Shown: positions 38,201 to 50,449, numbered from the stretch's first letter. The stretch: 64,000 nt of DNA from Hyposmocoma kahamanoa (GCF_003589595.1 NW_020656077.1:2830810-2894809); one strand, 5' to 3'. Notes: generated by a model not told the origin, from the sequence alone. Translations and numbers: made by a program.

Positions 38201-39470
38201 ACATCCCACAATAATCTAATTTTATTATTATTATAGGTATTATACTTATATGTGGCTACTACAAATAACTAAACTAAACTACTAGAGGTATATTCATGTA
38301 AACATTAAAATAACAGTCTTAAAATTGTCATAAAGCCAAATTCGCCACATTCCCTGTCAAATTGACTGGAACAAAATGTTCACGTTATCCTTAATGCCAT
38401 CTCCAAAAGTTATTTAGACGGGATTATCAAAACCTTTGAGCTTTTAAGTAGAATATGCATTCCTGGAAGACAGCTAGCATTGCAAAATCGGCACATGTAG
38501 TGTGTACGTAGATTAAAGCTCAAAATGAGATAGAAATTTGTTTGGGTTTGTGTAAAGTTGTGTTGAATTTTTATTGTTGTTTGAGTTTCATAGCAAAATT
38601 TCTTTAATGTTAAATTGTATAAAATAAAATTGTATAAAAAAGTATAAAACCAAATCCTACGGAACATCTGAAGCTTCTGCATATTATCTAAAGCGTATCT
38701 TTGTAAATCGATTCGGTATTTTCATTAATGAGCAAATTTTATGCATATGCATAATGATGAGTAAGTCTAATATGAATAGATTTAACAATATAGATATACA
38801 CAGAAAAAACTATATTAACTAGAGTGTATAATTGTGCTAGCAAGAATGATTACTTTATACAAATGAAGAACAAAATAATATAAAAACACATCATTGTGAT
38901 CAAGTGCTCGGTAATAAGAATGAGGATGAGTGTGCTTAACGCGTTTTTCAAAGGTCGATCTTACAATATCAACAAATGTTTAGGAGGCAATATGATAAAT
39001 GGTCTTTTATATTATTTTTATAGGTGAAAGTAATGGGTATGGTCATCAATAATCGAGAGAACAACAGTTTAAATCGTGCATCGAAACGATAGACATTTTT
39101 CTATGGCTTTAGACGTGACGGAATAATCCCTTCAAACCTCACCAGGTCAAATATTTCTGGGGTGTGCCGTACTACACTGCATTTTATTGTTTGAGGTAGT
39201 AGTCGTTTAAGGAAATTACATAGCGACTATCTGATGCGTTGATGACGATGGTCAAATGCTTCATCAGTGCGTTGTTAGCGAGTCATATTAGCATGTCCAG
39301 TTACTTTGTTATTGCATTATACAGGTGGCATAAGAAATGAGAAATTCTGAATGTAGTAATGGCTGCCTTGAGTAGTGGGTAGAAAGATGGAATCCTTTAA
39401 TGTGCAACTATTTGTACGTGCATTTCCTGTGTATCAGCTCTTTGGTAATCACGCTTTCCAGTTAGTTTTC
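35226..39470. other. intergenic, little recognised
   Basis: AT-rich. A 19-nt palindrome CACGCACGA-G-TCGTGCGTG sits at 37,235-37,253. The minisatellite-like CCTCCGCAG repeats at 36,806-36,846 fall in a short open frame (see findings). A T-rich (TTTTA)n tract at about 37,698-37,732 may be the reversed tail of a retroposon. No convincing gene. Confidence 0.4.
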
Positions 39471-39757
39471 CAATAAGATCACCAGATTTGTTTGTGTGCG
39501 TTTTTTTCTTGTGGGGCTACCTCAAAACCATAGTGTACAATATCACACGCCCAACGACAATCCTTGACTTGAAAACGAGGATTCGAAAAGAAATTGCTGC
39601 AAGTCCCCTGAGTGTGTTTCAAAGAGCTATGCACAATCTCAGCGTGCGCTTTCAGGAATGCATACGATTGAATAGTCATCATCTTATGAAGATTGTTTTT
39701 AGAAATAGATTTTTTACAACATTTTGTGGCATGTCATTTACTCCATGCTTTCAATAA
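39470..39757 (+). pseudogene. Tc1/mariner-type transposase C-terminus
   Basis: The frame reads RSPDLFVCVFFLWGYLKTIV, TILDLKTRIRKEIAA and FQRAMHNLSVRFQECI. This is the RSPDLxPLDFFLWGYLK end of mariner-like transposases. The aspartate expected in PLDFFLWG is replaced (CVFFLWG), so the third catalytic acid is missing. The rest of the gene is not present upstream, so it is a dead fragment. Confidence 0.75.
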
Positions 39758-41770
39758 TAAAAATTATAAATTATGTTTTTTTGCTAAAGTTAGATACTTG
39801 AAAGATCCCGTTTCCTGCCACTCTGTATTTTCGATGTTATACGAGATAGTTTGAAGAGAAGATTATACGCGTGTCATTTCGATTAATAACAGAATACAAT
39901 GTTTTTAGAGTCACCATACACGTTAATTACAGTTCTTATATCAACTGCCTGTTGAAGTGAGATCAATAGCCGTATATTTTTCTCTGTCATTCCCCTTTTG
40001 CAAGTAAGACGTCGAACAAAAACCAATAGCGGATTGCAATAATAAATGGACGGCAATGATTAATTAAAAAAAGGTCGAAATGGCGTAATTCAGCTATTCA
40101 CTTACCCGTCTTTGCCCAACAACTCCTTCTTATACGAGTAACGTAACAAAAGACGCTTCCCGCTAATGTTGGTGAATATATTTCAGAGGTACATTGTTAT
40201 TGTTAAAGCGAACCATAACAAGATAACGGAAGGAAGTGTAACAGCATTGAGACGCGCGCTTCTCGCATATAAAATTACGTTCGGAAACAAATTACTTCGC
40301 TATAAGGACAAAGTATCAGTGAGACTAGTAGAGTAATTGACATAGCTTTAAGAGGTAACTAGTTGAAGCAAGGATGGACAATGGGCAGGTCACGTAGCTA
40401 GCACTGCTGACTAGTAGAGGAAAGGAAGGTTCGCGTCGTTCATCACCTTGATATAAATTATTCAGTTTCTTCATACGACACTCCTTAATATTATACGAAA
40501 TAAAAAGTAATAAAACGTATTTTTGATTAAAAGTACAAAAGTTGTGACTAAGTGGACGCGTCTTACGCATACTCGTATAATTATTAATTGTTATCGTTAC
40601 TTTCCGTTTTTGTATCCATCTTTTTAGTTTCCGGAATGGTCGGCGTAGAAACTAGGGTATTAAAGACACTTGCTTAATATTGTTTACTTTTGCGCTATAA
40701 AGTGGATAATCTTTTTATCATAGAAAAACTTGGTCTGTCTAGTCGAACCGGTATATAAGCGTGGTGGGCCTTAACACTCAAGGAAAAAAAAATTGTAACT
40801 GCCATGTCGAGCGCGCGCGCACCCGGTACGCCATATACGCAGCAACCACCACACCCCTCGCAATCGAGTTTCTGGGACCCAGTGGCGTAACCTCTCAGCG
40901 GTCTTAAGTCGCTTTGTAAATATGATGAGCGTTAGATTATAGTAAATTTTGTAAAGATTCTTTCCTTTGTTTGATTTTTAAGTACTATTTGGTACCTTGT
41001 ATTTAAATTTTACTTTATCTTTAAATTTCATTTTAAGTCTAGGTGGATGCTTTGACTTACGCTGTAAGTTCACAAGAATGTTTCCTTTATAAATAAATAA
41101 ATAAATAAGCATAGTCAGCGGTTTCATAGGCACACGAGACCACCTTAATAAAACGAATGTTGATTTCGATTAAGAGAAAATGGCAAGCTAAGTGAGTTTT
41201 TCGTATTTAGAAAAAGAACTTTGTTTAAGTTTAAGCAAGAAAGTAAATTAAACTTTGAGTTTACTACATAATATTTTGCTAAAAGTTCTTGCGCAAAGCT
41301 CATTTTGTACATGGGAAAAGCTTGTTGTTTAACTCGCCATTTCTGCTTAGTTGAAGTCAAAGTTCGTTTTATAAATCCTAAGTCTTAAGAACAATTGGGA
41401 TTTTATTGACTGTTGGTATACAATAATAGAAATGTACATCTAGAACAGACATACCTAGTACATCAAGATCATCTGCATGTATCCATTGATCAGACCACAA
41501 TAACCAGTGCAATTAGTGTCGATGTGTGGTTTGGTTTAACAAACGTTGTGAGGTGATATTTGTGTCCATCTACACGGCAAAATTCATCATAAATCCATGT
41601 TGCAAATTAGAATTTACCATAACGTTAATTTTGGTTAGATATGTTGTGTGTCATTGGTCACGTTTATCAAAAATACATGTATTAATAGTAGCAAGTAAGA
41701 ATGATACAGCATTTGGAGTGGAATCCCTTGGCCCGTGACTTCCCGGTACTCTCCGTCTGAATAAAATTAA
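39758..41770. other. intergenic; possible LINE tail with (AAAT)n
   Basis: Mostly unrecognised. 40,749-41,107 has TATATAAGCG, a 28-codon frame (MSSARAPGTPYTQQPPHPSQ) and a terminal AAAT run (41,090-41,107), which together look like a retroposon 3' portion rather than a gene. Confidence 0.35.
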
Positions 41771-41980
41771 TCCAAAAAATGAACAGATTATTTGGGAACC
41801 CCAGCCGACAGTATTAGCATAGTCATACAAAGAGGGAACGCTGCTAGCATCTTGGGCACATTACCGCGGGGACCCAATTTTATTCATATAATTTAATCCT
41901 AGTTTTAGTGTCTAGTATTTAAGCTTTTATTTACCTTACCTGTATATTTCAACCTATTTCCTAATAAATACATTGATTTA
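41770..41980 (+). pseudogene. short LINE ORF end (relic)
   Basis: The frame VIQRGNAASILGTLPRGPNF runs from 41,822 to a TAA at 41,894-41,896 and resembles the extreme C-terminus of lepidopteran LINE polyproteins as I recall it. AATAAATACATTG about 70 bp later would be its tail. Upstream frames are broken. Confidence 0.4.
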
Positions 41981-42330
41981 CAAACAAAAGAATGACTCGA
42001 ATTTAGTATTTGAAAACGTTACAACATTCGGTTGGTATAATCGTCGATAATCTAAATAAGGTACAATAGGCTGCGGGTCAAGCACTACTGAGTTAATTTT
42101 AATACACCGATCGCGTCATTGGCTGTCGCCCAGTGTTGCTTTATATTCTTCAAAGAAAATATTGCACTGTTTCCCTCCTCTACCTTTCCTGTATGTCTTT
42201 GGCGCAACTTGGGCTACAATCGGCGAGTACCTCACGCCGATAGACGAATCGAGATGCGATAAGAAGACACAAAATATTGATTAATTGAATTTAATTTACG
42301 TTTACGTTATTTTGAATATTTTAATTTTTT

Positions 42331-42540
42331 TTTTATAATATCAAGTGACGGGACATAACAGTTGCAGTACCACTCGAGTTTTAATTCGCAAAAATCTGAG
42401 GGGCACTGCCGCTGCGTCTGTCACCATTCAAAACCGGTAAACAGTAATACTGACATGACTGCTTGGCGGAAAAAATAGGTAAGCTGGCAGTAATAATATC
42501 CTCGACGAACTCTTTCACAAGGAGCTCCACTGCTACTAAA
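42331..42540 (-). repeat. repeat family C, reverse, internally deleted
   Basis: It contains TATCAAGTGACGGGACATAA, CAGTTGCAGTACCACTCG, ATCTGAGGGGCACTGCCGC and ends TTTCACAAGGAGCTCCACTG. Parts present in other copies are missing. Confidence 0.8.
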
Positions 42541-43323
42541 AATTTCTTTTTCATATATTTTTACTTAGGTTATATTGTAATTGATTTATTGTCTCACGGG
42601 CTACGGCTGAGTAGTAGGGTAGTGTACACCACAGTATCACAGTTCTCTGTAGTCGAATCTTAGTATACGACGTTTGTATTATTGATTTATGATTTTTTTT
42701 ACTGTAATAGATGTGAATTAAAATAATTTTAGAATTTACAAACTCTACCTTAAGAGAAGGAAAAATATGTTTATTTGTATACGGGCGGGTACCAAACGCA
42801 GGTGGTGTCGTGGGCTTTTACTAGTTTAATTAAAAATCTTAAAGCCATCAATCGTAATAACTATCCTTCGAATCGTTTGTCTTCGTCAATTGTAGCTATG
42901 TAATGAGTATCGGCATTAGCGAAGGGAGTGTTTCTTCCAATATTAATGGACTCATTAACATTATTTGTTTGTTTTAGTTTTTCTGGGTCGTATATTGAGG
43001 ACAAAGGTATAATAGATGAAGTAGATGGTTTTTTGAATAATGTTGATTATTGCGTTGTCATTGTAAGAAGCGCAGTAGACGCGCGTTAACGCGATTCAAC
43101 AGAGATTCAGTTACATCAGTAAACTTTGCGTTCCTTTTTTTTGAGCCTCTACGGAGTCGTAAACGCGCGTCGTTCATGCGGTAAAACTATGCCGTGTGCA
43201 TAGACTCTAATAATTGTACAGTTTTATATGGTCCTAGTTGAGCATTCGGCATCAATACGATAAAAAGAAGAGGTTGTGTAATTTTATTTTTAAACTTAAT
43301 TTATAAAAGAATTGATTTAAATT
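42541..43323. other. intergenic, nothing recognised
   Basis: AT-rich with a CG-containing patch around 43,080-43,200. No gene seen. Confidence 0.35.
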
Positions 43324-43327
43324 TAAA

Positions 43328-43530
43328 CTCCGTGGCCGAACGGTTACCATGTTAGACTGCCCACGCAGAGGTCCCGGGTTCGATTCCTGGACTGGAAGAA
43401 ATATTTGTATGGCCTACACTTATTTGTCTCGTGAGCTTAGGAGTAATTTGTGGTTGACTACGTGAGTATCCATGGCATCCGCGATACAGGGTTTCCCTAG
43501 TGCGGGGTTATGAGTGTGTTAGCATTATAA
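43328..43530 (+). mobile_element. tRNA-derived SINE, family A
   Basis: The head is TCCGTGGCCGAACGGTTACC with the B-box CGGGTTCGATTCC, then GAAGAAATATTTGTATGG and TTTCCCTAGTGCGGGG. Full length by comparison with 60,671-60,890. Confidence 0.88.
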
Positions 43531-43623
43531 AAAAAATAATATGAGCATTTACGAATATTTTATTCCCTCAATTGCCGGTGCGACAAACTACGGATTTTGT
43601 GTCACTTTTCGAAAGATGTGCAA

Positions 43624-43842
43624 TTAAGGGAGTCACATTTTTCCACACGGAATCGCATTGAGTTGCTCAGAAAAAGCTTTTAAGTACAAAAGACGTTGTG
43701 CAACTGGCGTCGGCGGGTTGAACGGAAGCGAAATGCGCAACGTCTTTTTCCTTCTTATTGCATGGACGAGGCATGGATACAAAGCTTTTTCTCAGCTCGG
43801 CTCAATTTGCTACCGCATTAATAAGTGTGATGACTCCCTAAT
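43624..43842. mobile_element. foldback MITE family F, copy 1
   Basis: TTAAGGGAGTCACA at the left mirrors TGTGATGACTCCCTAAT at the right. Long inner arms also pair (GAGTTGCTCAGAAAAAGC against GCTTTTTCTCAGCTCGG). A frame of 62 codons passes through it by chance. A partial second copy is at 48,541-48,735. Confidence 0.75.
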
Positions 43843-44820
43843 ATAAGTAATTCTTATGATTATGATGATAATTACGATTTATAACACCGACACGTAGTAA
43901 GAATATAAAAAGTTTGTTTAATTCTTCGATCTTCTCTTCTCTTCTCTTCTTGCTCTTGATAATTTCACATTTTGCTTATGGCTCTATTGCGATCCAGTGT
44001 AATAGAAGATATAATATCCTCTCCTTAGTATTAATGCTAAATAAGTGTGACTTCACAACGCAAAGTTTTTTATTTTTTTTTGTAAGCTGCACTATTATTT
44101 AATTTTTCATTTTGTTAAATAAACTATTGTTTATGTTAGTGGCGATTACATTACCCCTTGGCATTATATTTAAAATTGTAATATTATGACATTGTTAATT
44201 TGAAATACTTTAATGACTTTGTTATCTTACCTAAGTTTTTTCTTTTCTTCATTCTATTCTATAGAAATCTGCAGGGAAAATTGGATCTTAATTTTTAATA
44301 GAATATTCAACAGCATCACAGATTAATAAAAAGAAACCTGTGCTGCAGTATAAGAACAAAGAACTTAAAAAAGTTGTCTTACAGAACCCTCTCCTCGATT
44401 AAAGTTAATAGAGTTGGAAAGTTAACTAGCCGCAATAGTCTAAGGTTTATTTTTATCTAGGTTTATTCTTACGAAGGTAGTTAAAAAAGGTTAAAGGTCA
44501 TGGAGTGAAGAAGTTGTCTGAGAATTTAAATTTTACAATACGGTTTAGTAAGTTACTTAATACATCTTTTAAGCAAATTTTCATTTAAAGAACAGCTTGC
44601 TTGCAACATTAAATATTAATTACGCACTGTGAACGAATTAGACAGTCTTTGTAGTAAAGCAGATAATTAAGTAATTTTAGAGCTTCTACTAAAATAAACT
44701 CAGTGCTGAAAGGATATTAAGTATTTTGCAGGCGTTAATTGATCTTTACCTTAACCTTAGTTGCCTTAAACACGCTATCTGAATTTAGTAAACAAAAGAT
44801 AGAAAATTAGCATTTCTTTC
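43843..44820. other. intergenic, nothing recognised
   Basis: AT-rich; a short (TTCTC)n tract lies at about 43,932-43,949. No gene. Confidence 0.4.
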
Positions 44821-44826
44821 GTATTG

Positions 44827-44864
44827 TATATATATATATATACATACACACATATATATATATT
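44827..44864. repeat. (TA)n microsatellite
   Basis: Two runs of alternating TA separated by CATACACACA, directly before the repeat C copy at 44,871. Confidence 0.8.
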
Positions 44865-44870
44865 TATACC

Positions 44871-45093
44871 AGACGAACAAGTTGTACGTCTGCTGGTAAG
44901 TGAGTGACATGCCTGCCCTTTATTTACAATGGCACATACAGCTTTAAATCATAAATACCTGAGGGCCACTCCACTGCGCAAGTTACTCTGAGACATGAAT
45001 TGACAAGTTCCATGTGCCTGTGATTTCACCAGCACCCTTACCCTTCAAAACTGAAACGCAGTAATGCCCACATGACGTAGTTAAGGTGGTACT
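44871..45093 (-). repeat. repeat family C, reverse, truncated
   Basis: AGACGAACAAGTTGTACGTC, AGCTTTAAATCATAAATACC, CCATGTGCCTGTGATTTCAC and GAAACGCAGTAATGCCCAC match the family in order. The CACAAGGAGCTC end is missing. Confidence 0.8.
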
Positions 45094-45837
45094 TATTTTG
45101 AATATCTATCTACATTTTATAATGAAAATAGTAAAACATTCAAACATATCCATTCAAACACTCTCTATTGGTAGGTCATGGCAATAATTTTTTTGTGAAG
45201 GTATTAACAAACGTCATTAAAAAAGTTTAGCAGTTTTACAACAGTCAGTCACAATTCTACTTTTTAGGTCATCGAGATTCACTATTTATTCGGATCCAAA
45301 TTGCATATACTTGTTTTTTTTTTAAATGTGGGTTGGAAAAATCTAGGTTCATTTCCAGTTACATACAATCTAAAGCGTCTGTCCCATTACAAAACAGGTT
45401 TAATCGTGGTATCGGCCAAGATAGTGGCGCATCGCATTTCCTATGTGTGGGTGCAACGTGTGTTTCATAAAAAAATCCCCTCGGTACCTTTAGGTACGTC
45501 ATTAAATTTATAAAGATCTTTTACAAAGTAAGGAATTTGATCAAAAGGACTACACGCTTGGTTTTTTTAGCAAAGTTTCACTAAACGCCGTCTTTTACTC
45601 CAACACGAGTAGTTTATACTTTTCCTATGTCTGGTCAACAGAACATTTTTAAATGCTGACATAAATTAAAATTCAACTTCTATATGCTAGATGGACGAAA
45701 GTTTTCTAATAGCTGGAGCAAATACTGAGAGACTCATCAATGACAATATCGACTGCATGCATTCTAACTATAATTGTAGAATTAATTTGTTTTTAGTGAA
45801 CAAAAGAAAAACAAATCCAGGTTCATTACGAATGTAA

Positions 45838-46022
45838 ACTTCACACACGTCATTAAACTGATTTACAGATATGTCGTAGGTTACCTCACAATATTATCCG
45901 TCACCGAAACTCATGGGAAATTTGAGAATTTAGAAATACTCAGAGGCCCGGACCCGGACTCGAACGCACGACCTCTGCATGCGAGGCGGTAGGTGAAACC
46001 ATTCGTCGACTACGGCTTACAT
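45838..46022 (-). mobile_element. tRNA-derived SINE, family B, reverse
   Basis: In reverse order it has ACTTCACACACGTCATTAAA, TTACCTCACAATATTATCCG, AACTCATGGGAAATTTG and a tRNA-like head with GGACTCGAACGCACGACCTC. It matches the forward copy at 31,997-32,230; the tail end is missing. Confidence 0.8.
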
Positions 46023-46469
46023 CGGAAGTTTATACGCAAGACTTAATGATCAACAAGTTACGAACTAGTTGTAACAGTTTCTGTACAACTAGCTCTATAT
46101 TATAAATAAAAAGGCATGATGATATTTAAAACTGAATTAAAATCGCTCTTGTAAGAGAGTCACAGATGTACGGCAATGAGGTTGTCAGCGGAAGGAGCCT
46201 TTCCCCACATACAGGTTTCGGGACCGTTGTGTGGCCCACGCCATGATCTCATTGTCGACGCATTGCACTTTTTACAATTGTCACGTTAGCATCGATCAAT
46301 AACCCAAAATTGTAGTGAGGTGTAAATGGATTATTACTATTGTTAAATAAGTTAGTTATTTTAGGAACAAAACATTGTACAGAGTCGGACATTACAGATT
46401 CTAATTAGAGGGTCATAAAATATGCTGACAAATCAAAATAATAGCTACCAAATCTTTATATTCTTTCAA

Positions 46470-46745
46470 TGGTCGACTCGATCAGGACGAGAAGGTCCAG
46501 GGTTCCATTCTCGTTGGGACAAATTTACGATTTTTTTCTAAATTGATTTTGGTCGGGGAATTCTGGGCATTCGGCTTCTTTGGTACTGGGTCAAGAGTAC
46601 GTGAAGCTTGACACTTAAGACTTAAATCCAACTCTAAGCCGCTTACGATAAAAACGTGTCAAGCTTCATGTGCTCTTGACTGTACTTGTAGTACAAGGAA
46701 TTCCCTAGTTTGAGTCCAGGTAATTTGTGTAGTCTGACACGTGAC
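46470..46745 (+). mobile_element. SINE-like repeat family G with internal hairpin
   Basis: It starts with a tRNA-like head (GGTCCAGGGTTCCATTCTC) and ends GTACAAGGAATTCCCTAG and TTTGAGTCCAGGTAATTTG. Inside, TCAAGAGTACGTGAAGCTTG plus ACAC (46,591-46,614) pairs with 46,656-46,679 at 22 of 24 positions. Confidence 0.65.
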
Positions 46746-47682
46746 TATAAAAATATAAACATAGACATTTAAGCAACAAATTCAATTATAAACACAAGAA
46801 ATATACCTTACATTAAGTGTGCGATTAGTTAAATTAAGATTATTAAACATGCTGCGTAAAAGAATTAGTAATGGGAATAAATGGGATCGAAGGAATTTTT
46901 TCTGAGTATTCGATCTTTGTATAAATAATTATAACAAACTAGTGGAATAATTTCACAAAAAATAGTTGTAGATCAATTCAATAAAAATTTAAAGTTGGAA
47001 TAAAAATACGAGCCAAATTAACTAAATAACAAAATTATGATAATAGGCAAAGATTTCTGAATTCAGTGATGTGAAAAATATATTCTCTCGACAATTTAGA
47101 GTTAAAACTGAGTTTATTATTGAGAACTTCGAGAGTAAAATTTGCAAAGTACACTAGAACACTGCGAAAACTCGAGCGCTGTTGTTACAAAGTGGAGATA
47201 CTTTTCAGGAATTATTATTTTCATTTTTTGACGCGTATCCAATTCTGAGAAGCTTTTAGCGTTACGATTCAAGAAATACTCTTTCAGTATCAAACGCAGT
47301 CGTCGATATATAAATATTTTGGTATTAACAAATTGGGTAAACTTCAGGCCTCTACCTAAGTATAATTATTACTCTGAATTAAGATAATCGTAAACGAGTA
47401 GAGTCGAGAAATTTAAAAATTCTAGTAAATTACTAAACAGATATGTTAACAATACTAATTATTGATTAGTAATTACCAATCATTGGTCACATCACTATCA
47501 AATTGAGAAACAATGATGCATTGATTTTGTGTTTCAAAATTGTAAATTCCTTGTTGAATACCATGTTTTATTACCATGAGATTAGTGTATTTTTTTGTGA
47601 AATTACTTCACTACTTTGTTATAATTATTAATACAAAGATCAAACGCAAAGAAAAAATTATTTTAATTAAAAGATTATAACG
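46746..47682. other. intergenic, nothing firm
   Basis: AT-rich. 46,885-46,970 resembles 27,910-28,010 and 47,900-47,985 (TTCGATC..., AATAATTATAAC), perhaps a short dispersed repeat. No gene. Confidence 0.35.
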
Positions 47683-47889
47683 GTAATTTTCATGTAAGTA
47701 TTTTGTACTCAATTTTGGTGACAATTTCTTTTTATCTAAATATTTATACAATATCATCATGAAGTATTATTTAACATTCGAGTGTGGTAACCTGAAACAT
47801 TCTTTAATATTTCACGATGATATAATCGAATAACTATATAATAAAAATTGTCACCAAAATTGAGTACAAAAAACTTACCTGAAAATTAC
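47683..47889. mobile_element. foldback MITE with 45-bp terminal repeats
   Basis: GTAATTTTCATGTAAGTATT and on (47,683-47,727) pairs with 47,845-47,889 at 43 of 45 positions, including TTGTACTCAATTTTGGTGAC. The interior also folds (ATATCATCATGAAG against TTCACGATGATATAA). 207 bp, non-coding. The high arm identity suggests a young copy. Confidence 0.88.
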
Positions 47890-48033
47890 TGATGAATTCC
47901 ATAGATCTGACAGGATTTGTCAGAATTTTTGTTTGTGTTCGTTCTATGTATGAATAATTATTATAAATTCGTTTTTTAAGAGAAAGTAAAATTTGTCAAA
48001 CGCTTAAAAAGTCTTCTTGGAATGATGAGTATT

Positions 48034-48231
48034 TTTAATCGACTTCAAAAAAGGAGGAGTTTCTCAATTCGACTTTGTTTATTTATGTGTGTACGTTAAG
48101 CGATTTGTGAACCGTACGAGAGTCACCGTCCCATTTACATTAAAAAAAAAAATATTGTGTGGCCAACTTTCCGTTAACCGATTTCAATAAAACTTGGCAA
48201 ATAAATGTAATTCCATGAATTTAAAGGTCAT
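48034..48231 (+). repeat. repeat family D, internally deleted
   Basis: It begins TCGACTTCAAAAAAGGAGGA then GTTTCTCAATTCGAC, and ends CTTTCCGTTAACCGATTTCA and ATAAAACTTGGCAAATAAAT. The central 250 bp of the long copies is absent. Confidence 0.85.
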
Positions 48232-48540
48232 TTTTTTTAAAGTTATCATTACTTGTTAAATATTGACGGGTCTAAAATTATTAATAACTAATTTTGTTAC
48301 TACCATGTATTTGACCTTTAAAATCCTTCAATTTAAATTCTAAATTCATAAATGCATTCGTTTTGACGACTTTATATGACACAATTTCTTAGTCAGTTAA
48401 CATAGATGTTGTTGTTGTTGATTGTTTTGCGATTGTCTACATTCAATGATGTGCCAACATATTTAATAAACATGTAAATGCACAGCCCAGGAATGAAATG
48501 CTGCCTGCGTCTGTTTCCGTGCACATACAAGCATAATATC

Positions 48541-48735
48541 TTTAGGGAGTCACTTCACTGGTCGACGTGGAATCGCATTAACCCGGTTAGAAAAATCTTT
48601 AAACTTGTATTAAGAACGAAAATGTCGTTGTTGTACTTATCGCATCCGCGGGCTGAGCAGAGGCGACACGCACAACGTCTTTTTGGCTTTTATTACATGG
48701 GCATAAAGATTTTTCTAACTGGTGCGATTGAATTT
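48541..48735. mobile_element. foldback MITE family F, copy 2 (truncated)
   Basis: TTTAGGGAGTCACTTCACTG then GTGGAATCGCATTAAC and, at the right, AAGATTTTTCTAACTGGTG match the copy at 43,624. The right terminus is cut off exactly where the repeat C copy begins (48,737). Confidence 0.65.
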
Positions 48736-48736
48736 T

Positions 48737-48963
48737 AGTAGCAGTAGAGCTCCTTGTGAAAGAGTTCGTCAAGGAAGTACTGCCACCTTATCAATTTCTG
48801 CCGCCAAGCAGTAATGTCAGCATTACTGTGTTCCGGTTTTGAAGAGTAAGCGTGCTGGTGTAATTACAGGCACATGGAACTTGTTAACTTATGTCTCAGG
48901 TTGACGGGCGCAGTGGCAGAGCCCCTCAGATTTGCGATTTAAAGCTCTAAGGAGCACTGCAAC
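48737..48963 (+). repeat. repeat family C, forward
   Basis: TAGTAGCAGTAGAGCTCCTT, GTGAAAGAGTTCGTCAAGG, GCCGCCAAGCAGTAATGTC and GCGATTTAAAGCTCTAAGG in order. The A-tail end is missing. Confidence 0.85.
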
Positions 48964-49461
48964 ATACACCATACTTATTATCTACACAGTAAGCTATAGG
49001 GATTCAAGGATATATGAAAATTAATTATTCAATTATTCTTTATAATTATAATTCCAATTTCCTTTACAGTTAAAAAAAACAGTAAAAATATAATCCCTCC
49101 ATTAGAATAATAATATAAATAAAGATATGGTACAAAATTTTTTTTTATAGATAGCTAGCGAGTCACTGAATGTATCGAGATTCACGACTTTAAAACATTG
49201 TTGTATTTTTTTGGTAACTCTGTTTATAGGACATTCTTTTCTCGTGCCTTGTTCACTCTTCGTTAGTGTCCTATCGATTCGATATTTTCATTCGTAATAC
49301 TTTGATAATCTGCTGTTGGTAAAAGTTCTAACTATACTGCAGTTTTCTTGTGAAAGTATTAAATTTAAGCGATCGTATAATTCTGAACGTTTTTTAATAA
49401 TGTAAATGTAATGTAATGATTTTGTTTATTTTCTGAAGCAATAAGTACATAATAAACGTTT

Positions 49462-49715
49462 TAGTAGCAGTAGAGCTCCTCGTGATAGAGTTCATCCAGG
49501 GAAGTATTGCCGCATTATCTATTTCTGTCGCCAAGCGGTAATATGAGCTTTACTGTTTTGTGTGTGTTTGAAGAGTATGAGTGCTGGTGAAATGACAGGA
49601 ATATGTGACTTGTCAACTTATTTTATACGATTTAAAGTTCTTAGTATCTTTGTGACTGTTATGTGTAGGCGTGTCGCTTACCAGGCGCACGACATGTTAG
49701 TCCCGTCAATTGGTT
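49462..49715 (+). repeat. repeat family C, forward, nearly full length
   Basis: From TAGTAGCAGTAGAGCTCCTC to GACATGTTAGTCCCGTCAAT. It keeps both ends of the family but is more diverged in the middle. Confidence 0.82.
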
Positions 49716-50449
49716 TAGTTAAAAAAACAAAAAAATATATATTTTTACAATATATTTTCTTAAAACTGGTACGGAAAGTTAGCTTCTGTTTGAGGTACAC
49801 AGAATCCGTATAACAACACCTTAATTAAATGTTGTAAATATTAATAATGATAAAGAAAGAAATTTCTAAATTTATCCTTTAGTAGCCTAAAAATAGAGGC
49901 AAAAATTTAAAATAATATAATAAATAATAGAAAAATTTTTTTTTATCAATTCGCCCTTGAAACCGTAGGATGTGTCCGTAAAGATATTTGAAGTAATAAT
50001 GTCGAGTAAAGAATTATAAGCGGCCCTATACTAAGCTGTTGTAAAAACACCCGTGTACGGCGTATATATGTGTGCGTACAAGTGTTTGTGTGTGTGTAAT
50101 TACTGGGCTTGAATTGTATGCTATACGTTAGTTTTATAAACTTTATCGAAATAGGTTGAATTAAAAATATTTCGAAGTTATCAGAAGCTAAATTGAAAAA
50201 ATGGCATCTTTTAACTGCCTTGGTATAATAAAGCTACATGTCAAAATTACAAGCTATTTCTTGGTAGGTCAATGGCTGTACCTCAAAATTGCTAAAAAGA
50301 ATACGAACTCTTAGGTAGTATTTTGATTTATCTGTCTGGATTTTATTAAGTGTTTTCTTAAGGTATTGTTTTTCTAACGGGGCTGACATATTCAGTAACG
50401 ATCAAAGTCCCTAAATAAATAAAGATTAAAAAAAACTACATTTAATAAA
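49716..50449. other. intergenic, nothing recognised
   Basis: AT-rich; a short TGTG-rich tract at about 50,080-50,097. No gene. Confidence 0.4.

Noticed and set aside
48478..48738. 86-codon + frame
   Set aside because: It lies across MITE family F and repeat ends; coding is incidental.
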